Position numbers and translations under genes: made by a program. From positions 1,116,001 through 1,180,000 of the forward strand of contig OZ244919.1 of the NCBI GenBank assembly GCA_965221845.1: a stretch of 64,000 bases of DNA, given 5' to 3'. The notes below the pieces were generated by a model. That model searched no databases and had not been told where the DNA came from. It saw only the letters and a list, made by a program, of their open reading frames with translations. Source of the stretch: JAJEFO01 sp965221845. Lineage in GTDB: Bacteria; Pseudomonadota; Alphaproteobacteria; Rhodobacterales; Rhodobacteraceae. Numbering within the stretch: the first letter of the stretch is position 1; every line of letters begins with the position of its first letter. Positions 46,859 to 56,041 of this stretch are shown piece after piece.

Positions 46859-47548
46859 TCAAGAGTCCCGATTGACCAGCCGGTTCAGGAGAATCCGGGC
46901 CGCCCCCTGCTCCGCAGCGCGTTTCAGCGATGCGCTTGCGATGGCTGATTCTCCATTTTCCAGAAGCACTTCCACGGTGAAGACCGGCGCATGGGCCAGA
47001 CCTTCCCGCCTGACAACCGAGTAGGCCGGCGGCGGCTGGCCGCGCGCCTGCGCCCATTCTTGAAGGCTTGTCTTGGCGTCCTTCGCGTCCTTCTCCACAT
47101 TCCGGATGAGGTCGCTCCAAAGGCGCAGCACAACGCTGCGTGCGGCATCGAAGCCTGCATCGATATGGACTGCCGCAATCACCGCCTCCATCGCGTCTCC
47201 GAGAAGCGTCTCCTTGCCGCGTCCGCCGGATTTCATTTCCGATCGCCCAAGCCTCAGAACCGCGCCCAAGTCGATTTGGCGAGCCACCGCGGCACAGGTC
47301 TCATGACGAACGAGGGCGTTCAGCCTGGGCGCAAGCTGGCCCTCGCTCGCTTCCTCGTCGGCGGCCATGAGCGCCTCCGCGATGACCAGTCCGAGGATCC
47401 TGTCTCCGAGAAACTCCAGCCTCTGGTTGTCCGGTCGCGACGGCGAAGACGTGGAGGCGTGCGTCACGGCGCGCGCCAGAAGTTCCGGGTCGCAGAACTC
47501 GTGGCCGAGCCGCCCGGCGAATCCTGCAAGCTCGGAGCCGGGGGCCAT
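46859..47548 (-). CDS. rnc: Ribonuclease III
   Basis: Double-strand-specific endoribonuclease for rRNA and mRNA processing. The catalytic signature is RLEFLGDRILGLVIAEAL near residue 45; the second metal cluster is LLGDAMEAVIAAVHIDAG; the C-terminal dsRNA-binding domain runs from TSLQEWAQARGQPPPAY to AEQGAARILL. Length 229 aa. ATG 47548 overlaps the lepB TGA by one base. No era gene follows. Confidence 0.95.
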   Translation of the reverse strand: MAPGSELAGFAGRLGHEFCDPELLARAVTHASTSSPSRPDNQRLEFLGDRILGLVIAEALMAADEEASEGQLAPRLNALVRHETCAAVARQIDLGAVLRLGRSEMKSGGRGKETLLGDAMEAVIAAVHIDAGFDAARSVVLRLWSDLIRNVEKDAKDAKTSLQEWAQARGQPPPAYSVVRREGLAHAPVFTVEVLLENGESAIASASLKRAAEQGAARILLNRLVNRDS

Positions 47549-48336
47549 CAGTCGATCCGCTTGAAGAGCCGATCCGGGCGCCAGGTCCAGACAAAGAACA
47601 GGGACCGGCCGGCCGATGAGAACATCACGCGGTCCGCGCGTCCGATCAGGTGATCGTGCGGGACGAACCCGACGCCGCCGAACTCGTGCCTGACCCTGCT
47701 GTCGGTCGAGTTGTCCCGGTTGTCTCCGACAAAGAAGTAGTGCCCGTCGGGCACCGTGAAGACGCCAGTGTCGTCAAGCCGCCCTTCAAACACGTTCAGG
47801 ACCGAATGCCGCACGCCATTGGGCAGCGTCTCGACCGCCCTTGCCTTGCTGCAGGTTCCGCCAAGCCCGACGGCGCCTTCCTGACAAAGCGGGAGCGAGC
47901 CGACCGGACCCTGCCGTTCGTAGGTTTCCACGAAGGAGCCGCCCTCTTCTTTCGGCACTTCAGACCCGTTCAGGACGAGGTGGCCGTCACGCATCTGCAC
48001 CGTGTCGCCAGGCAATCCGACGACCCGCTTGATGAAGTCCTGCCCGTTCACCGGATGCCGAAAGACCGCGACGTCGCCGCGTTCCGGTTCTCTCCCCAGG
48101 ATCCTCCCGCCGAAAGGGCACATGGAGAAGGGGCAGGAATGGCGCGAATACCCGTAGGCCATCTTGTTGACGAACAGGAAGTCTCCGATCAGCAGCGTGT
48201 CCTTCATCGAGCCGGACGGAATCCAGAAGGGCTGGAAAAAGAGCGTGCGGAAAGCCCCGGCAATGAGGAGTGCATAGACGATCGTCTTGATCGTCTCGAC
48301 GATGCCTTGCTTCAGGCCGCCTTCGCCCTTGACCAT
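47548..48336 (-). CDS. lepB: Signal peptidase I
   Basis: Inner-membrane serine/lysine protease removing signal peptides from exported proteins. A membrane helix TIVYALLIAGAFRTLFF is followed by the catalytic serine in IPSGSMKDTLLIGDFLFV and the catalytic lysine in FIKRVVGLPGDTV, then GDNRDNSTDSR. ATG 48336 is preferred, with GGAGG eight bases upstream, over an in-frame GTG at 48351 that overlaps that site. 262 aa. Between acpS and rnc in the usual order. Confidence 0.93.
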   Translation of the reverse strand: MVKGEGGLKQGIVETIKTIVYALLIAGAFRTLFFQPFWIPSGSMKDTLLIGDFLFVNKMAYGYSRHSCPFSMCPFGGRILGREPERGDVAVFRHPVNGQDFIKRVVGLPGDTVQMRDGHLVLNGSEVPKEEGGSFVETYERQGPVGSLPLCQEGAVGLGGTCSKARAVETLPNGVRHSVLNVFEGRLDDTGVFTVPDGHYFFVGDNRDNSTDSRVRHEFGGVGFVPHDHLIGRADRVMFSSAGRSLFFVWTWRPDRLFKRID

Positions 48337-48432
48337 CGGACCTGCCTCCACTGCTTCGGCGCTTTCTGGTTGTCCGGCAACGGCAAGTCAAGGCAGAGGA
48401 GCGCGACCGCCGCTTGGCCGGCCGTCAGCCGC

Positions 48433-48846
48433 TCATGAGGGCTCGTCCGGCTTCGGGAGCGCCTCGATCACCACGACGGCCTGCACCCATGGATGATCGT
48501 CGGAAAGCGTTACGTGAATGACGGCCTCATGCCCTTCCGGCATCAGCTCGGCAAGCCGGGCGGCCGCCCGTCCGGTGACATGCATGACTGGCTGCCCAGA
48601 CCGGCGGTTGGTCACCGACATGTCCTTCCAGGCAATGCCCATCCGCAGCCCCGCACCGAGCGCCTTGGAACATGCCTCTTTTGCCGCCCAGCGCTTTGCG
48701 TAGGTGCCTGCCGTGTCCTTCCGCCGCTCGGCCCTCGCCTGTTCGATTTCCGTGAACACCCGGTTTCGGAACCTGTCGCCAAACCGTTCCAGCGTGCGGC
48801 CGATCCGTTCGACGTTGCAGATGTCGGTACCGATGCCGATGATCAT
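48433..48846 (-). CDS. acpS: Holo-ACP synthase
   Basis: Transfers 4'-phosphopantetheine from CoA to acyl carrier protein. IGTDICNVERIGRTLERFGD holds the metal aspartate, and YAKRWAAKEACSKALGAGL is the second conserved motif with glutamate. 137 aa. ATG 48846 overlaps the TGA of the decayed histone-deacetylase-family gene as ATGA, so it was once translationally coupled to that gene. Confidence 0.95.
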   Translation of the reverse strand: MIIGIGTDICNVERIGRTLERFGDRFRNRVFTEIEQARAERRKDTAGTYAKRWAAKEACSKALGAGLRMGIAWKDMSVTNRRSGQPVMHVTGRAAARLAELMPEGHEAVIHVTLSDDHPWVQAVVVIEALPKPDEPS

Positions 48847-49720
48847 GGATCGCTCATATGCGGTCTGGACGGCAGCCTGACCAAGTCACGAGCCGGGAAG
48901 ATCCCGATTGCGGCGGCATCGAAGCCGCAGGCAAAGATGATTGCATCGCGCCTGAGCTAATCGAGTGCGGGCAGGGCGATGCGTTCGGACGCCTCCACAT
49001 GGGTGGCATGGGTGGCGCCCGGCGGAAGCGGCACGTTGACGCTTGCGCCCTCGCCCCGTGTTTCGGGGCAACCGGTGTCGAGCGGACAGTTCCGTTCCTG
49101 ATGCATCGATATGGTGAGTGTGTCCCCATCCTCGATGAAGACCGCCTCCGTGCCGTTACCGTGATGCACCTCCCAGTCCCGCACAGCCACGCGGTCAACC
49201 CCGTTCGCCGTGCGGGCGGCACGAACCGCAATGGCGATGTTGTTTGGCAGTCAGAGGGCGTTTGGCCAGTCGGGAACGCAATGATGCCCCAGCGGGCGGG
49301 AAAGCGCATGCCCCGCATTAGAGGCACGACCGTCGAGCGCCGCGAAAAGCGCCGCCTTGGCGAGACCAGCCGAAACTGTGGCCATTTCGGATCCGCCCTT
49401 GGCGAAGGGCGCTCGGAATCCGATCTCTCCGCCTCCCGCATCGGCTTGAATTTCCGGATGAACGATCGCGGGTGGACGCAAGCAAAAGCCTCCAGACCCG
49501 CGGGGTCGGCACCCTGCGTGTCCCGTTCGCGAACCAGGCCCGCAACGCCGACGAACAGGCTCTTGAGTCGCCGCGTCGTCCCAGGGCGCTCGGGAAGGCC
49601 GCCCGCGACGAGCGGCCGCGCAAGGCCTCCGACCGGAAGCGTGAAGGCGCAATTGCCGCCGCCGTGCCAGAAGCACCTTCCCGTCCCAGAAAATGCCGTG
49701 CGTGCCACCACCTTGCCCAA
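48843..49720 (-). pseudogene. Histone deacetylase/acetylpolyamine amidohydrolase family gene, decayed
   Basis: The N-terminal frame has CFWHGGGNCAFTLPVGG; after one frameshift the second frame carries APFAKGGSEMATVSAGLAKA and ALSRPLGHHCVPDWPNAL. It then has an in-frame TGA (49251), LPNNIAIAVRAARTANGVDR, RDWEVHHGNGTEAVFIEDGD and TLTISMHQERNCPLDTG, then an amber TAG (48957) before DAIIFACGFDAAAIGIF. All are class II HDAC blocks in order. The zinc-ligand motif usually reading DWDVHHGNG has Glu for the second Asp. One frameshift and two stops mean it is not functional. It ends in an ATGA overlap with acpS. Confidence 0.8.
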
Positions 49721-49795
49721 GCCCGTTCGCGGCGCTGTTCCGACGTCATGGCCGGAGCCATGGTAGAATCACCTTCATCCAATTGCCAGTGCCGT

Positions 49796-49805
49796 TTGTA
49801 CCAGC
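49796..49805. repeat. Target-site duplication, left copy
   Basis: TTGTACCAGC immediately left of the ISKra4-like element; the identical 10 bases are at 51487-51496 on its right side. Confidence 0.8.
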
Positions 49806-51486
49806 GGGTGCACTCCAGATTTTTTGGTCAGGCGGCGACGGCCTGATTCGCCTTCCAGTCGAGCAGGTCGGGCAGCCTGAGGTTCATGACGCAGCCCTTC
49901 AGCGCGAGCATGGCGTTGGCGCCCCTCCCTGACCAGCGGGTGCCGGGGCGTTTCAGCCGCAGACCGAACGTGCGGCATCCGGCCTCCACGACGCCGCTTC
50001 CGACCTGGATGCCCCGCGCCCGGCATTCGTCGTGGCGCATTCGCCCGATGTTTTTCCGGAAATGGCGGCAGCACGCGGCGACCTCCCCGTACCGGGCGCT
50101 GAACGGCTCAAGCTCCCGCACGACCTTGCCTGCCCGGCCGGCCTCGATGTCGGCCCTGACCTCCGCGAACCGCCGGTCGCGCTCCGCCCCGGTCGGCACG
50201 ATCGCCCCCACGGCGGCGGCGGATTGCTCCAGGCAGTGGAAGAGATCCAGCACGAAGGTGACCTTCCGGCCGCCGAAGATCTCCCCGCACGTGCCGCGTA
50301 TCCATTCCGCCCCGTCGGAGATGACGACGAGCGCCCCGGCATCGTGGAGCCCGCGACGCCTGGCCTCGCGGTCCAGGCGCGCGGCGAACGCGGAGGGCTC
50401 CCGGCTTCCGGAGGCCGCGGCCGCGCTGTCGACCAGGCAGGAGACGGACTCGCTGCCCCGGTCCTTCAGCGCCGCGCCGGTCTCCGGGTCCCGGCCCTCG
50501 GCCGTGTACACGACGGCCAGCTTCGCTTCCCTGGTTTTCGAGGTCCCGTCAGCCTGCTTTCCCCGAACCCCCTCCGTCTCTTCTTTCCGCATCGGGATGC
50601 CGGTGCCGTCGATGGAGGGACACATGCGCGATTCCAGCGGCTTGCCCTCGGCCACCTCCTCGCGCTCGAAGCGCGCCGCCGCCTCGCCGAGCTTCAGGGC
50701 CCGGCGCCGCAGGGAGCTTGGGGAGGCGTCCAGCCCGGCGAGGTTCGCGACGTGGCGGCCCGCGGCCTCGAAGCCCATCAGCTGAACGGTCTCCGCCATG
50801 ACGCTCTCCATCCCCGGCGTGACCGTCCCGCCCTCCAGCCCCATCGCCCGGTCCAGCGCGAAGCGTCCCCCGCCGCAGGAGCCGCAGCGGAAGTGCGACC
50901 GCTCCACATCGACCCGGCCGAGCCTGGTCGAGGCAAGGACTTCGACGTCACCGAATGCCGGGCCGTCGGCCTGCCGCAGCTCTCGCACTCCGGCGCCGGC
51001 AGCATCGCCTCCAGCCGCTCCGGCAGCGTCTTCAGGACCGCCGCGCCGCCGCCCGGCGAGGCGTCCCGGAGCGCCCGCTCCACGGCGTCCAGGTCGGGGG
51101 CGCCCGACTGCCCGGGTCCGCCGCCAGCCGCGGAAGCAGGGGACCGAACTCCGCCGGGACCGCCCCGGCGATGTCATGCTCCGGACCGTCGCCCGCGACG
51201 TCGCGGCTCCGCACCTCGCCGCCCTCGATCCAGTGTCGGGTGAACCCGCCGTCATGCGCGCGCACCAGCGGCGGATGCACCCTCGCCTCGTCCTCCGTCA
51301 GTCCCTCAAGATACGCAACCGCGTCCGGATGCCTGTGAAACCGCCCGTCCCCGTCACCTGCCATGGCTCCCGCTCCCTTTGCCTGCCCGTGAAAGCGCGC
51401 CGCCGGCCGGTTCACCCGGCTCCTGCACGACGCAACACGAAAATAACGGATCGGAACCGCCGGGTCAAAAAAATTGAACTACACCC
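49806..51486. mobile_element. ISKra4-family element
   Basis: 1681 bp bounded by imperfect inverted repeats (GGGTGCACTCCAGATTTTTT on the left, and GGGTGTAGTTCAATTTTTTT reading in from the right) and flanked by a perfect 10-bp duplication TTGTACCAGC. It contains one transposase region on the minus strand in three frames. It landed exactly at the left tip of the repeat element at 51493-52570. Confidence 0.8.
49828..51364 (-). pseudogene. ISKra4-family transposase in three frames
   Basis: ATG 51364 behind GGGAGCGGGAG starts MAGDGDGRFHRHPDAVAYLE. A frame change near 51085 leads to LKTLPERLEAMLPAPECESCGR and a further change near 50950 to VEVLASTRLGRVDVERSHFR with zinc-finger-like CGSCGGG. The DDE part follows intact: SIDGTGIPMRKEETEG, VVISDGAEWIRGTCGEIFGG, FVLDLFHCLEQSAAAV and RHFRKNIGRMRHDECRARGI. 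Some ISKra4 relatives are reported to use two reading frames; whether both shifts here are programmed is doubtful. Confidence 0.7.
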
Positions 51487-51492
51487 TTGTAC

Positions 51493-52570
51493 CAGCAGTT
51501 CCCGCCAGATTTCCTTTCGTTCATTGTCAGTCGGTTGCGCGGCAGCCGCGAATCTTCCTGTCGCAGGCCTTTCCCGCCGGACCGGCCTTGCCGCGGCCAG
51601 GCAGGAGCCGGGCAGCAGATGTCCGGAACCCCTTTCGCAGGCATCCGTCGATGCCAGGGCCGTGCTTCGCGCAGTGCGTGCATGCTTCGGCCGCATCCCC
51701 GACCCGATCGACGCGCGCGGCTTCAGCCTCTCCGGGAGGCCTGATGCCGGCCCCCGCGGCCTCCGCCGCTGCGGTCCGGGAGCGTCCACGCCGCCCTGAA
51801 GCGCGGCAAGGCGCTCGAGGGCCGGACGGCGTCCGGCGGGCGTCTCCCGGTCCCGGCGGACGGGACCGGCCGCCGTTCCTCGCGCAAGGCCGCTGCAGGC
51901 GCCGCCCGCGCCAGGACCCGCCGCGACGGATCGAAGACCCGCTGCCGCCAGGCCCCGGGCGCGGCGACCGTCCGCCCCGGCCACGCCGGGGCGTTCCCGC
52001 CGGCCCCGGAGCCGGTCCGGAACGGGGACGGCAGGAGAAGGAACGGCCGCGGGCGGAACGCCTTGAGGCGGCTGCCGGAGGACCTCCGCCGGGCGCGTCC
52101 GCACGTGAGAGGGCGGCCGGCGCCGGGGCGCGGGACGGCTGCAGCTTCGGGCACGGCTCCGGCCATGGCGGGAACCGCCCTCGGGGCGTCTTCGCGACGC
52201 TCGCCTTCCCGGTCGATGCGGGTCGCGCCGGCACTGCCGCCCGCCGTCCGGACGGGCGCGGGAACGCCAGGGACGCATCCTGCATCTCTGGAACCGGATG
52301 CGGGAACTGGCCGGGCTTTCGCCTTCCGGGACTGGAAGACCCCTGCCGCGCGCTCGCGGGGACGCCTGGCAAGGAGGGCCATGCCGGCCCGTCCGTGCCG
52401 TGCCGGGCCGTGACCGCCCCGGCCACGCCCGGACGGCCCCGAACCCCGCCCTTCGCCGGCACCGCCACGATCCCGGGCCGCCGCCCGGCCGTCAGGCGTG
52501 CGCACGCGGAACCGCCGGACGGCATGACCGCGCCTTCGCTCACCGACGGTCAGGCTGGCGGGAATTGCTG
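51493..52570. repeat. Inverted-repeat-bounded element R, full copy (A)
   Basis: Bounded by CAGCAGTTCCCGCCAG (51493-51508) and CTGGCGGGAATTGCTG (52555-52570), inverse complements with one mismatch. Length 1078 bp, IS-like. Its two ends recur as fragments at 54487-54925 and 59836-60511. Frames are open on both strands from GC bias, but I recognise no transposase motif; it could be a degenerate IS or a non-autonomous element. Confidence 0.7.
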
Positions 52571-52844
52571 GGGCTGTAGCCCAGTTTCTTGACAACCGGT
52601 TCATCTGGCCGGTTCGCACTGGCCGGAAGCGACCGGGAATCAATTGAGTTGCGTTCCGCATTTCGCTTCACGGAAGCGGCTCCGGCCGGGCCGAACAGGC
52701 GGACGAGGCCGCGTGGCGACGCCGACCGGATCGGCAGACACGCCGGGACCTCGTCCTGATGCGCGAGGCCCGGCGTGTGCGGCACGGCATGCTGGACAAT
52801 TCACGCGATTGCTTGGCAAGAAGCCCTGTCTGAGGAGTTCGCCC

Positions 52845-54137
52845 ATGGCCGACATCGCGACGCGCGTCTGGAACCACAAATGGAAGATCGACCCCATCGT
52901 CCGTTCCCTGATCGACACGGATTTCTACAAGCTGCTCATGTGCCAGTCGGTGTTCCGGAACCACCCCGAAACGCGCGTGAAATTCAGCCTCATCAACCGC
53001 ACGGAATCAGTCCGTCTCGCCGAGATCGTCGAGGAGGACGAGCTCCGTGAACAGCTGGACCATATCCGATCCCTCACCCTGAGCAGAGGCGAAAGCACCT
53101 GGCTGCGCGGCAACACCTTCTACGGCAAGCGGCAGATGTTCCGGCCGGACTTCATGGCATGGTTCGAGAGCCTGTCGCTGCCTCCCTACGACCTGAAGCG
53201 GCGCGACGGCCAGTTCGAACTGACCTTCGAGGGCGTCTGGCCAGAGGTCATGCTCTGGGAAATTCCCGCGCTGTCCGTTCTCATGGAGCTCAGGTCGCGC
53301 GCCGTCACGAAGGATTTCGGCAAGTTCGAACTCGAGGTCCTCTACGCGCGCGCCATGACCCGCACGTGGGAAAAGGTCGAGACGCTCCGCAACCTCGACG
53401 GTCTCGCCATCGCGGATTTCGGAACCAGGCGGCGCCACTCGTTCCTCTGGCAGGACTGGTGCGTGCAGGCAATGACCGAAGGTCTCGGCAACGCCTTTGT
53501 GGGAACTTCGAACTGCCTGATCGCCAAGAACCGCGATCTGGAAGCCATCGGCACGAATGCCCATGAACTGCCGATGGTGTATTCGGCGCTCGCCGCGTCG
53601 GACGAGGAACTAGCAAGAGCCCCGTACCGGGTTCTTGCCGACTGGCACGAGGAGCACGATGGCAATCTCAGGGTCATCCTGCCCGACACCTACGGAACCG
53701 AACAGTTCCTCAGGAACGCTCCCGACTGGCTCGCCCGATGGACCGGCATTCGGGTCGACTCGGGCGATCCGGTCCGCGGCGCCGAAATCGCGATCGAATG
53801 GTGGGAGAGCCGCGGCGAGGATCCCTCGGAGAAGCTGGTGATCTTTTCGGACGGGCTTGACGTGGACAGGATCGCCGAACTGCATGAACGCTTTTCTTCT
53901 CGGGTCCGCGTCAGCTTCGGATGGGGCACCATGATGACCAACGACTTCCGGCACCTTGTCCGGGATGACAGGCTTGCGCCCTTCAGCCTCGTCTGCAAGG
54001 CGGTCAGCGCGAACGGGCGTCCGACTGTCAAGTTGTCTGACAATCCGCGGAAGGCGACAGGACCAGAAAGGGAAGTCAGGCGTTACAAACGCGTGTTCGG
54101 GGTCGAAGAGCAGGAGGCGATCGAGGTCTCGGTATGA
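52845..54137 (+). CDS. pncB: Nicotinate phosphoribosyltransferase
   Basis: Salvages nicotinate to nicotinate mononucleotide for NAD synthesis, using PRPP and ATP. The opening DPIVRSLIDTDFYKLLMCQS is the family N-terminus; FADFGTRRRHSFLWQDWCVQ-like DFGTRRRHSF, FVGTSNCLIAKN and GTNAHELPMVYSAL follow; GIRVDSGDPV and FSDGLDVDRI-type SDGLD make the phosphoribose site; FGWGTMMTND follows. ATG 52845 with AGGAG eight bases upstream gives 430 aa; the longer frame upstream is not conserved-looking. A core gene surrounded by R-element copies. Confidence 0.94.
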   Translation: MADIATRVWNHKWKIDPIVRSLIDTDFYKLLMCQSVFRNHPETRVKFSLINRTESVRLAEIVEEDELREQLDHIRSLTLSRGESTWLRGNTFYGKRQMFRPDFMAWFESLSLPPYDLKRRDGQFELTFEGVWPEVMLWEIPALSVLMELRSRAVTKDFGKFELEVLYARAMTRTWEKVETLRNLDGLAIADFGTRRRHSFLWQDWCVQAMTEGLGNAFVGTSNCLIAKNRDLEAIGTNAHELPMVYSALAASDEELARAPYRVLADWHEEHDGNLRVILPDTYGTEQFLRNAPDWLARWTGIRVDSGDPVRGAEIAIEWWESRGEDPSEKLVIFSDGLDVDRIAELHERFSSRVRVSFGWGTMMTNDFRHLVRDDRLAPFSLVCKAVSANGRPTVKLSDNPRKATGPEREVRRYKRVFGVEEQEAIEVSV

Positions 54138-54486
54138 CGCCAAGGCCGTCGCGCTCGAAGACTGGCCCGCCGCCCGGCTGCATGACCGGGATGCACGTGC
54201 CGGAGGGCGCGAGGAACCGCCATGCCGGCCCCTGAACCGGTCCACGGCAAGGCGGCATGGCATTCATTGTCAGCGGGACCGCCACAACCGTGAGGGCTTC
54301 TCGATTCCCGAGAACCTGTCAATGCAGGTGGGTGCCAGGTAACCGGACCAAGGTCCAGACAGAGCCAGCGCCCTCGGAGGTCGTCAAGGCCACCGGAATC
54401 ATGCCCCGGCACGAATCGGGCAGTGCCCGCCTTGAGGCAGAGGTAGCGCCGTGCGCCCGCGAGGACAAGGCGCAAACCGTTCCGGG
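54138..54486. other. Intergenic stretch downstream of pncB
   Basis: 349 bp between pncB and R-element copy B. No gene, RNA or repeat recognised; a small GGGCA/TGCCC palindrome near 54418 is the only structure seen. Confidence 0.35.
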
Positions 54487-54925
54487 CAGCAATTCCCGCC
54501 AGCCTGACCGTCGGTGAGCGAAGGCGCGGTCATGCCGTCCGGCGGTTCCGCGTGCGCACGCCTGACGGCCGGGCGGCGGCCCGGGATCGAAGGGCGGGGT
54601 TCGGGGCCGTCCGGGCGTGGCCGGGGCGGTCACGGCCCGGCACGGACGGGCCGGCATGGCCCTCCTTGCCAGGCGTCCCCGCGAGCGCGCGGCAGGGGTC
54701 TTCCAGTCCCGGAAGGCGAAAGCCCGGCCGGCTCCCGCATCCGGTTCCAGAGGCAGGGGATGCGTTCCTGACGTTCCCGCGCCCGTCCGAACGGCGGGCG
54801 GCAGTGCCGCCGCGACCCGCATCGACCGGGAAGGCGCGCATGGCGCGCGTCGCGAAGACGCCCCGAGGGCGGTTCCCGCCATGGCCGGAGCCGTGCCCGA
54901 AGCTGCAGCCGTCCCGCGCCCCGGT
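54487..54925. repeat. Element R, fragment B (right end, inverted)
   Basis: Begins CAGCAATTCCCGCCAG at 54487 and matches the reverse complement of about 52118-52570 of copy A, then stops abruptly at 54925 after CGCGCCCCGGTG. It lacks the other terminus, so it is a truncated copy on the opposite strand. Confidence 0.7.
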
Positions 54926-54935
54926 GTAGAGGAAA

Positions 54936-54954
54936 AGGCCACGGGAAGTGGCCT
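54936..54954. repeat. Hairpin AGGCCAC-gggaa-GTGGCCT
   Basis: Perfect 7-bp stem with a 5-nt loop just beyond the broken edge of R fragment B and about 280 bp before the three-gene operon. It is followed by TACATACA and no T-run. Function unknown; it might be a terminus of another small element. Confidence 0.4.
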
Positions 54955-55178
54955 ACATACACGCTACAGGCGGGACCCTCGCTCTCGCATGTGCGTTACA
55001 TTGCAGCATGTTGGGCGATGTAGCAAGCGGATTCCGCGAGGCGGTGCGGCGCGCGCCCGGTGAGCGTAGGCCGCGGCCGGTTGCATCCGGGTGCGTCGCG
55101 GGAGCGCGTTGCGTCGCTGGCATGCGGTGCCGCCGACATATGGGCTGCAGATGGGAACGGCGGGCGGAGGCAGGCCGG

Positions 55179-55206
55179 TTGAAGCCGCGCTCCGCGCATG
55201 TATCAT
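55179..55206 (+). promoter_or_regulatory. Sigma70-type promoter of the three-gene operon
   Basis: TTGAAG (55179-55184), a 16-base spacer and TATCAT (55201-55206; five of six consensus bases). The start point would be near 55213, leaving about 23 nt of leader with GGGAGG before the ATG at 55236. Confidence 0.55.
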
Positions 55207-55215
55207 CGCGGAGCG
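55188..55215. promoter_or_regulatory. 9-bp perfect inverted repeat around the -10 box
   Basis: CGCTCCGCG (55188-55196) and CGCGGAGCG (55207-55215) flank CATGTATCAT, which contains the -10. A protein bound here would block RNA polymerase. The downstream genes encode ribbon-helix-helix-like proteins, a class that usually autoregulates through such palindromes, so this is a probable operator. Confidence 0.55.
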
Positions 55216-55235
55216 ACGGGAACGGGAGGCCTGCC

Positions 55236-55565
55236 ATGGCACGGACGGCCGGAGAGAGGACGCGGCGGCGCTGCGTCATGGCCACCGACAGCGAGTGGGA
55301 GATGATCGGCGCGCGCGCGGGCCGCGCGGGCATGCCGGTCTCCCGCTTCCTCGTCGAGCGCGCGCTGGAATCCCGCGAGCCCGCGCCGGAGGCGCCCGCC
55401 GGGCTTCCGCCGGAGGTCCGGCGGCGCGTGGCGCTGGCGGCGCTGGTCCTCGCCCGGGTGGAGGAGCGGCGGCTGTCGGAGGCCGGCGCGGCGGCCGCCT
55501 GGGAGGAGATCGTCGCCGGGGAGGGCGCGTGGCTCGACGCGGAGCTGGCCCTGGGCGAGGCGTGA
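55236..55565 (+). CDS. Small ribbon-helix-helix-like protein, first of three
   Basis: 109 residues. After a basic start (MARTAGERTRRRCVMATD) comes SEWEMIGARAGRAGMPVSRF then LVERALESRE: a short strand followed by two helices with the A/G-turn of MetJ/Arc-type and MobC-like proteins. The C-terminal half is an alanine/glutamate-rich helix (VALAALVLARVEERRLSEAG). ATG 55236 has GGGAGG upstream and a promoter just before. The stop overlaps the next start as GTGA. It could be a DNA-binding autoregulator, antitoxin or relaxosome accessory protein; no named family is certain. Confidence 0.6.
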   Translation: MARTAGERTRRRCVMATDSEWEMIGARAGRAGMPVSRFLVERALESREPAPEAPAGLPPEVRRRVALAALVLARVEERRLSEAGAAAAWEEIVAGEGAWLDAELALGEA

Positions 55566-56041
55566 GCGGACGCGCGGTCCGGACCCGGCGGCAGCGCTGC
55601 GTGACCTGCCGGCCGTCGGAGTGGCGGGCCATCGGGGCGAGGGCCCGCGCGGCGGGCATGGACGTCTCCTCGTACATCCTGTCGCGCGTGCTCGACGGCG
55701 CGTCCCCGGACGGCCCGCCGCACCCGGAGGCGGGCTACCCGATGGCGCTGACGGGCGCCGAGCAGCGCCGGCAGCTGGAGATCCTGGAGCGCTGCGTGGC
55801 GGGCTGCGGCCCGCTCGTCGGCGCGCCGCTCGTCGCGGGGGGCGCGCGCATGACGGTCGGGCGGGCCATGAACTTCATCCACCGTTCCCTGGACCCGGGC
55901 CCCGCCGCGTCCGGGGACCCGTCCGGCGGGCGGCGGGCGCCTCGGGATCCCGGGCCGGAGACCCCGGCGGCGGACGCGGCCCCGCGCCAGCCGGACCTGT
56001 TCGGCCGGCCCGCCGGCCCGGAGGGGGACGGCGGCCCGTGA
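55562..56041 (+). CDS. Small ribbon-helix-helix-like protein, second of three
   Basis: 159 residues from the GTG overlapping the previous stop. The N-terminal motif RQRCVTCRPSEWRAIGARAR then AAGMDVSSYILSRVL is clearly paralogous to the first protein. The middle has ALTGAEQRRQLEILERCVAG and MTVGRAMNFIHRSLD; the last 40 residues are proline/glycine rich and probably disordered. No enzyme motif. GTGA overlaps at both ends imply strict co-translation. Confidence 0.6.
   Translation: MSGRAVRTRRQRCVTCRPSEWRAIGARARAAGMDVSSYILSRVLDGASPDGPPHPEAGYPMALTGAEQRRQLEILERCVAGCGPLVGAPLVAGGARMTVGRAMNFIHRSLDPGPAASGDPSGGRRAPRDPGPETPAADAAPRQPDLFGRPAGPEGDGGP

Noticed and set aside
51527..52661. Large minus-strand frames in element R as a transposase
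   Set aside because: No DDE, DEDD, serine or tyrosine recombinase motif could be seen; several frames are equally open.
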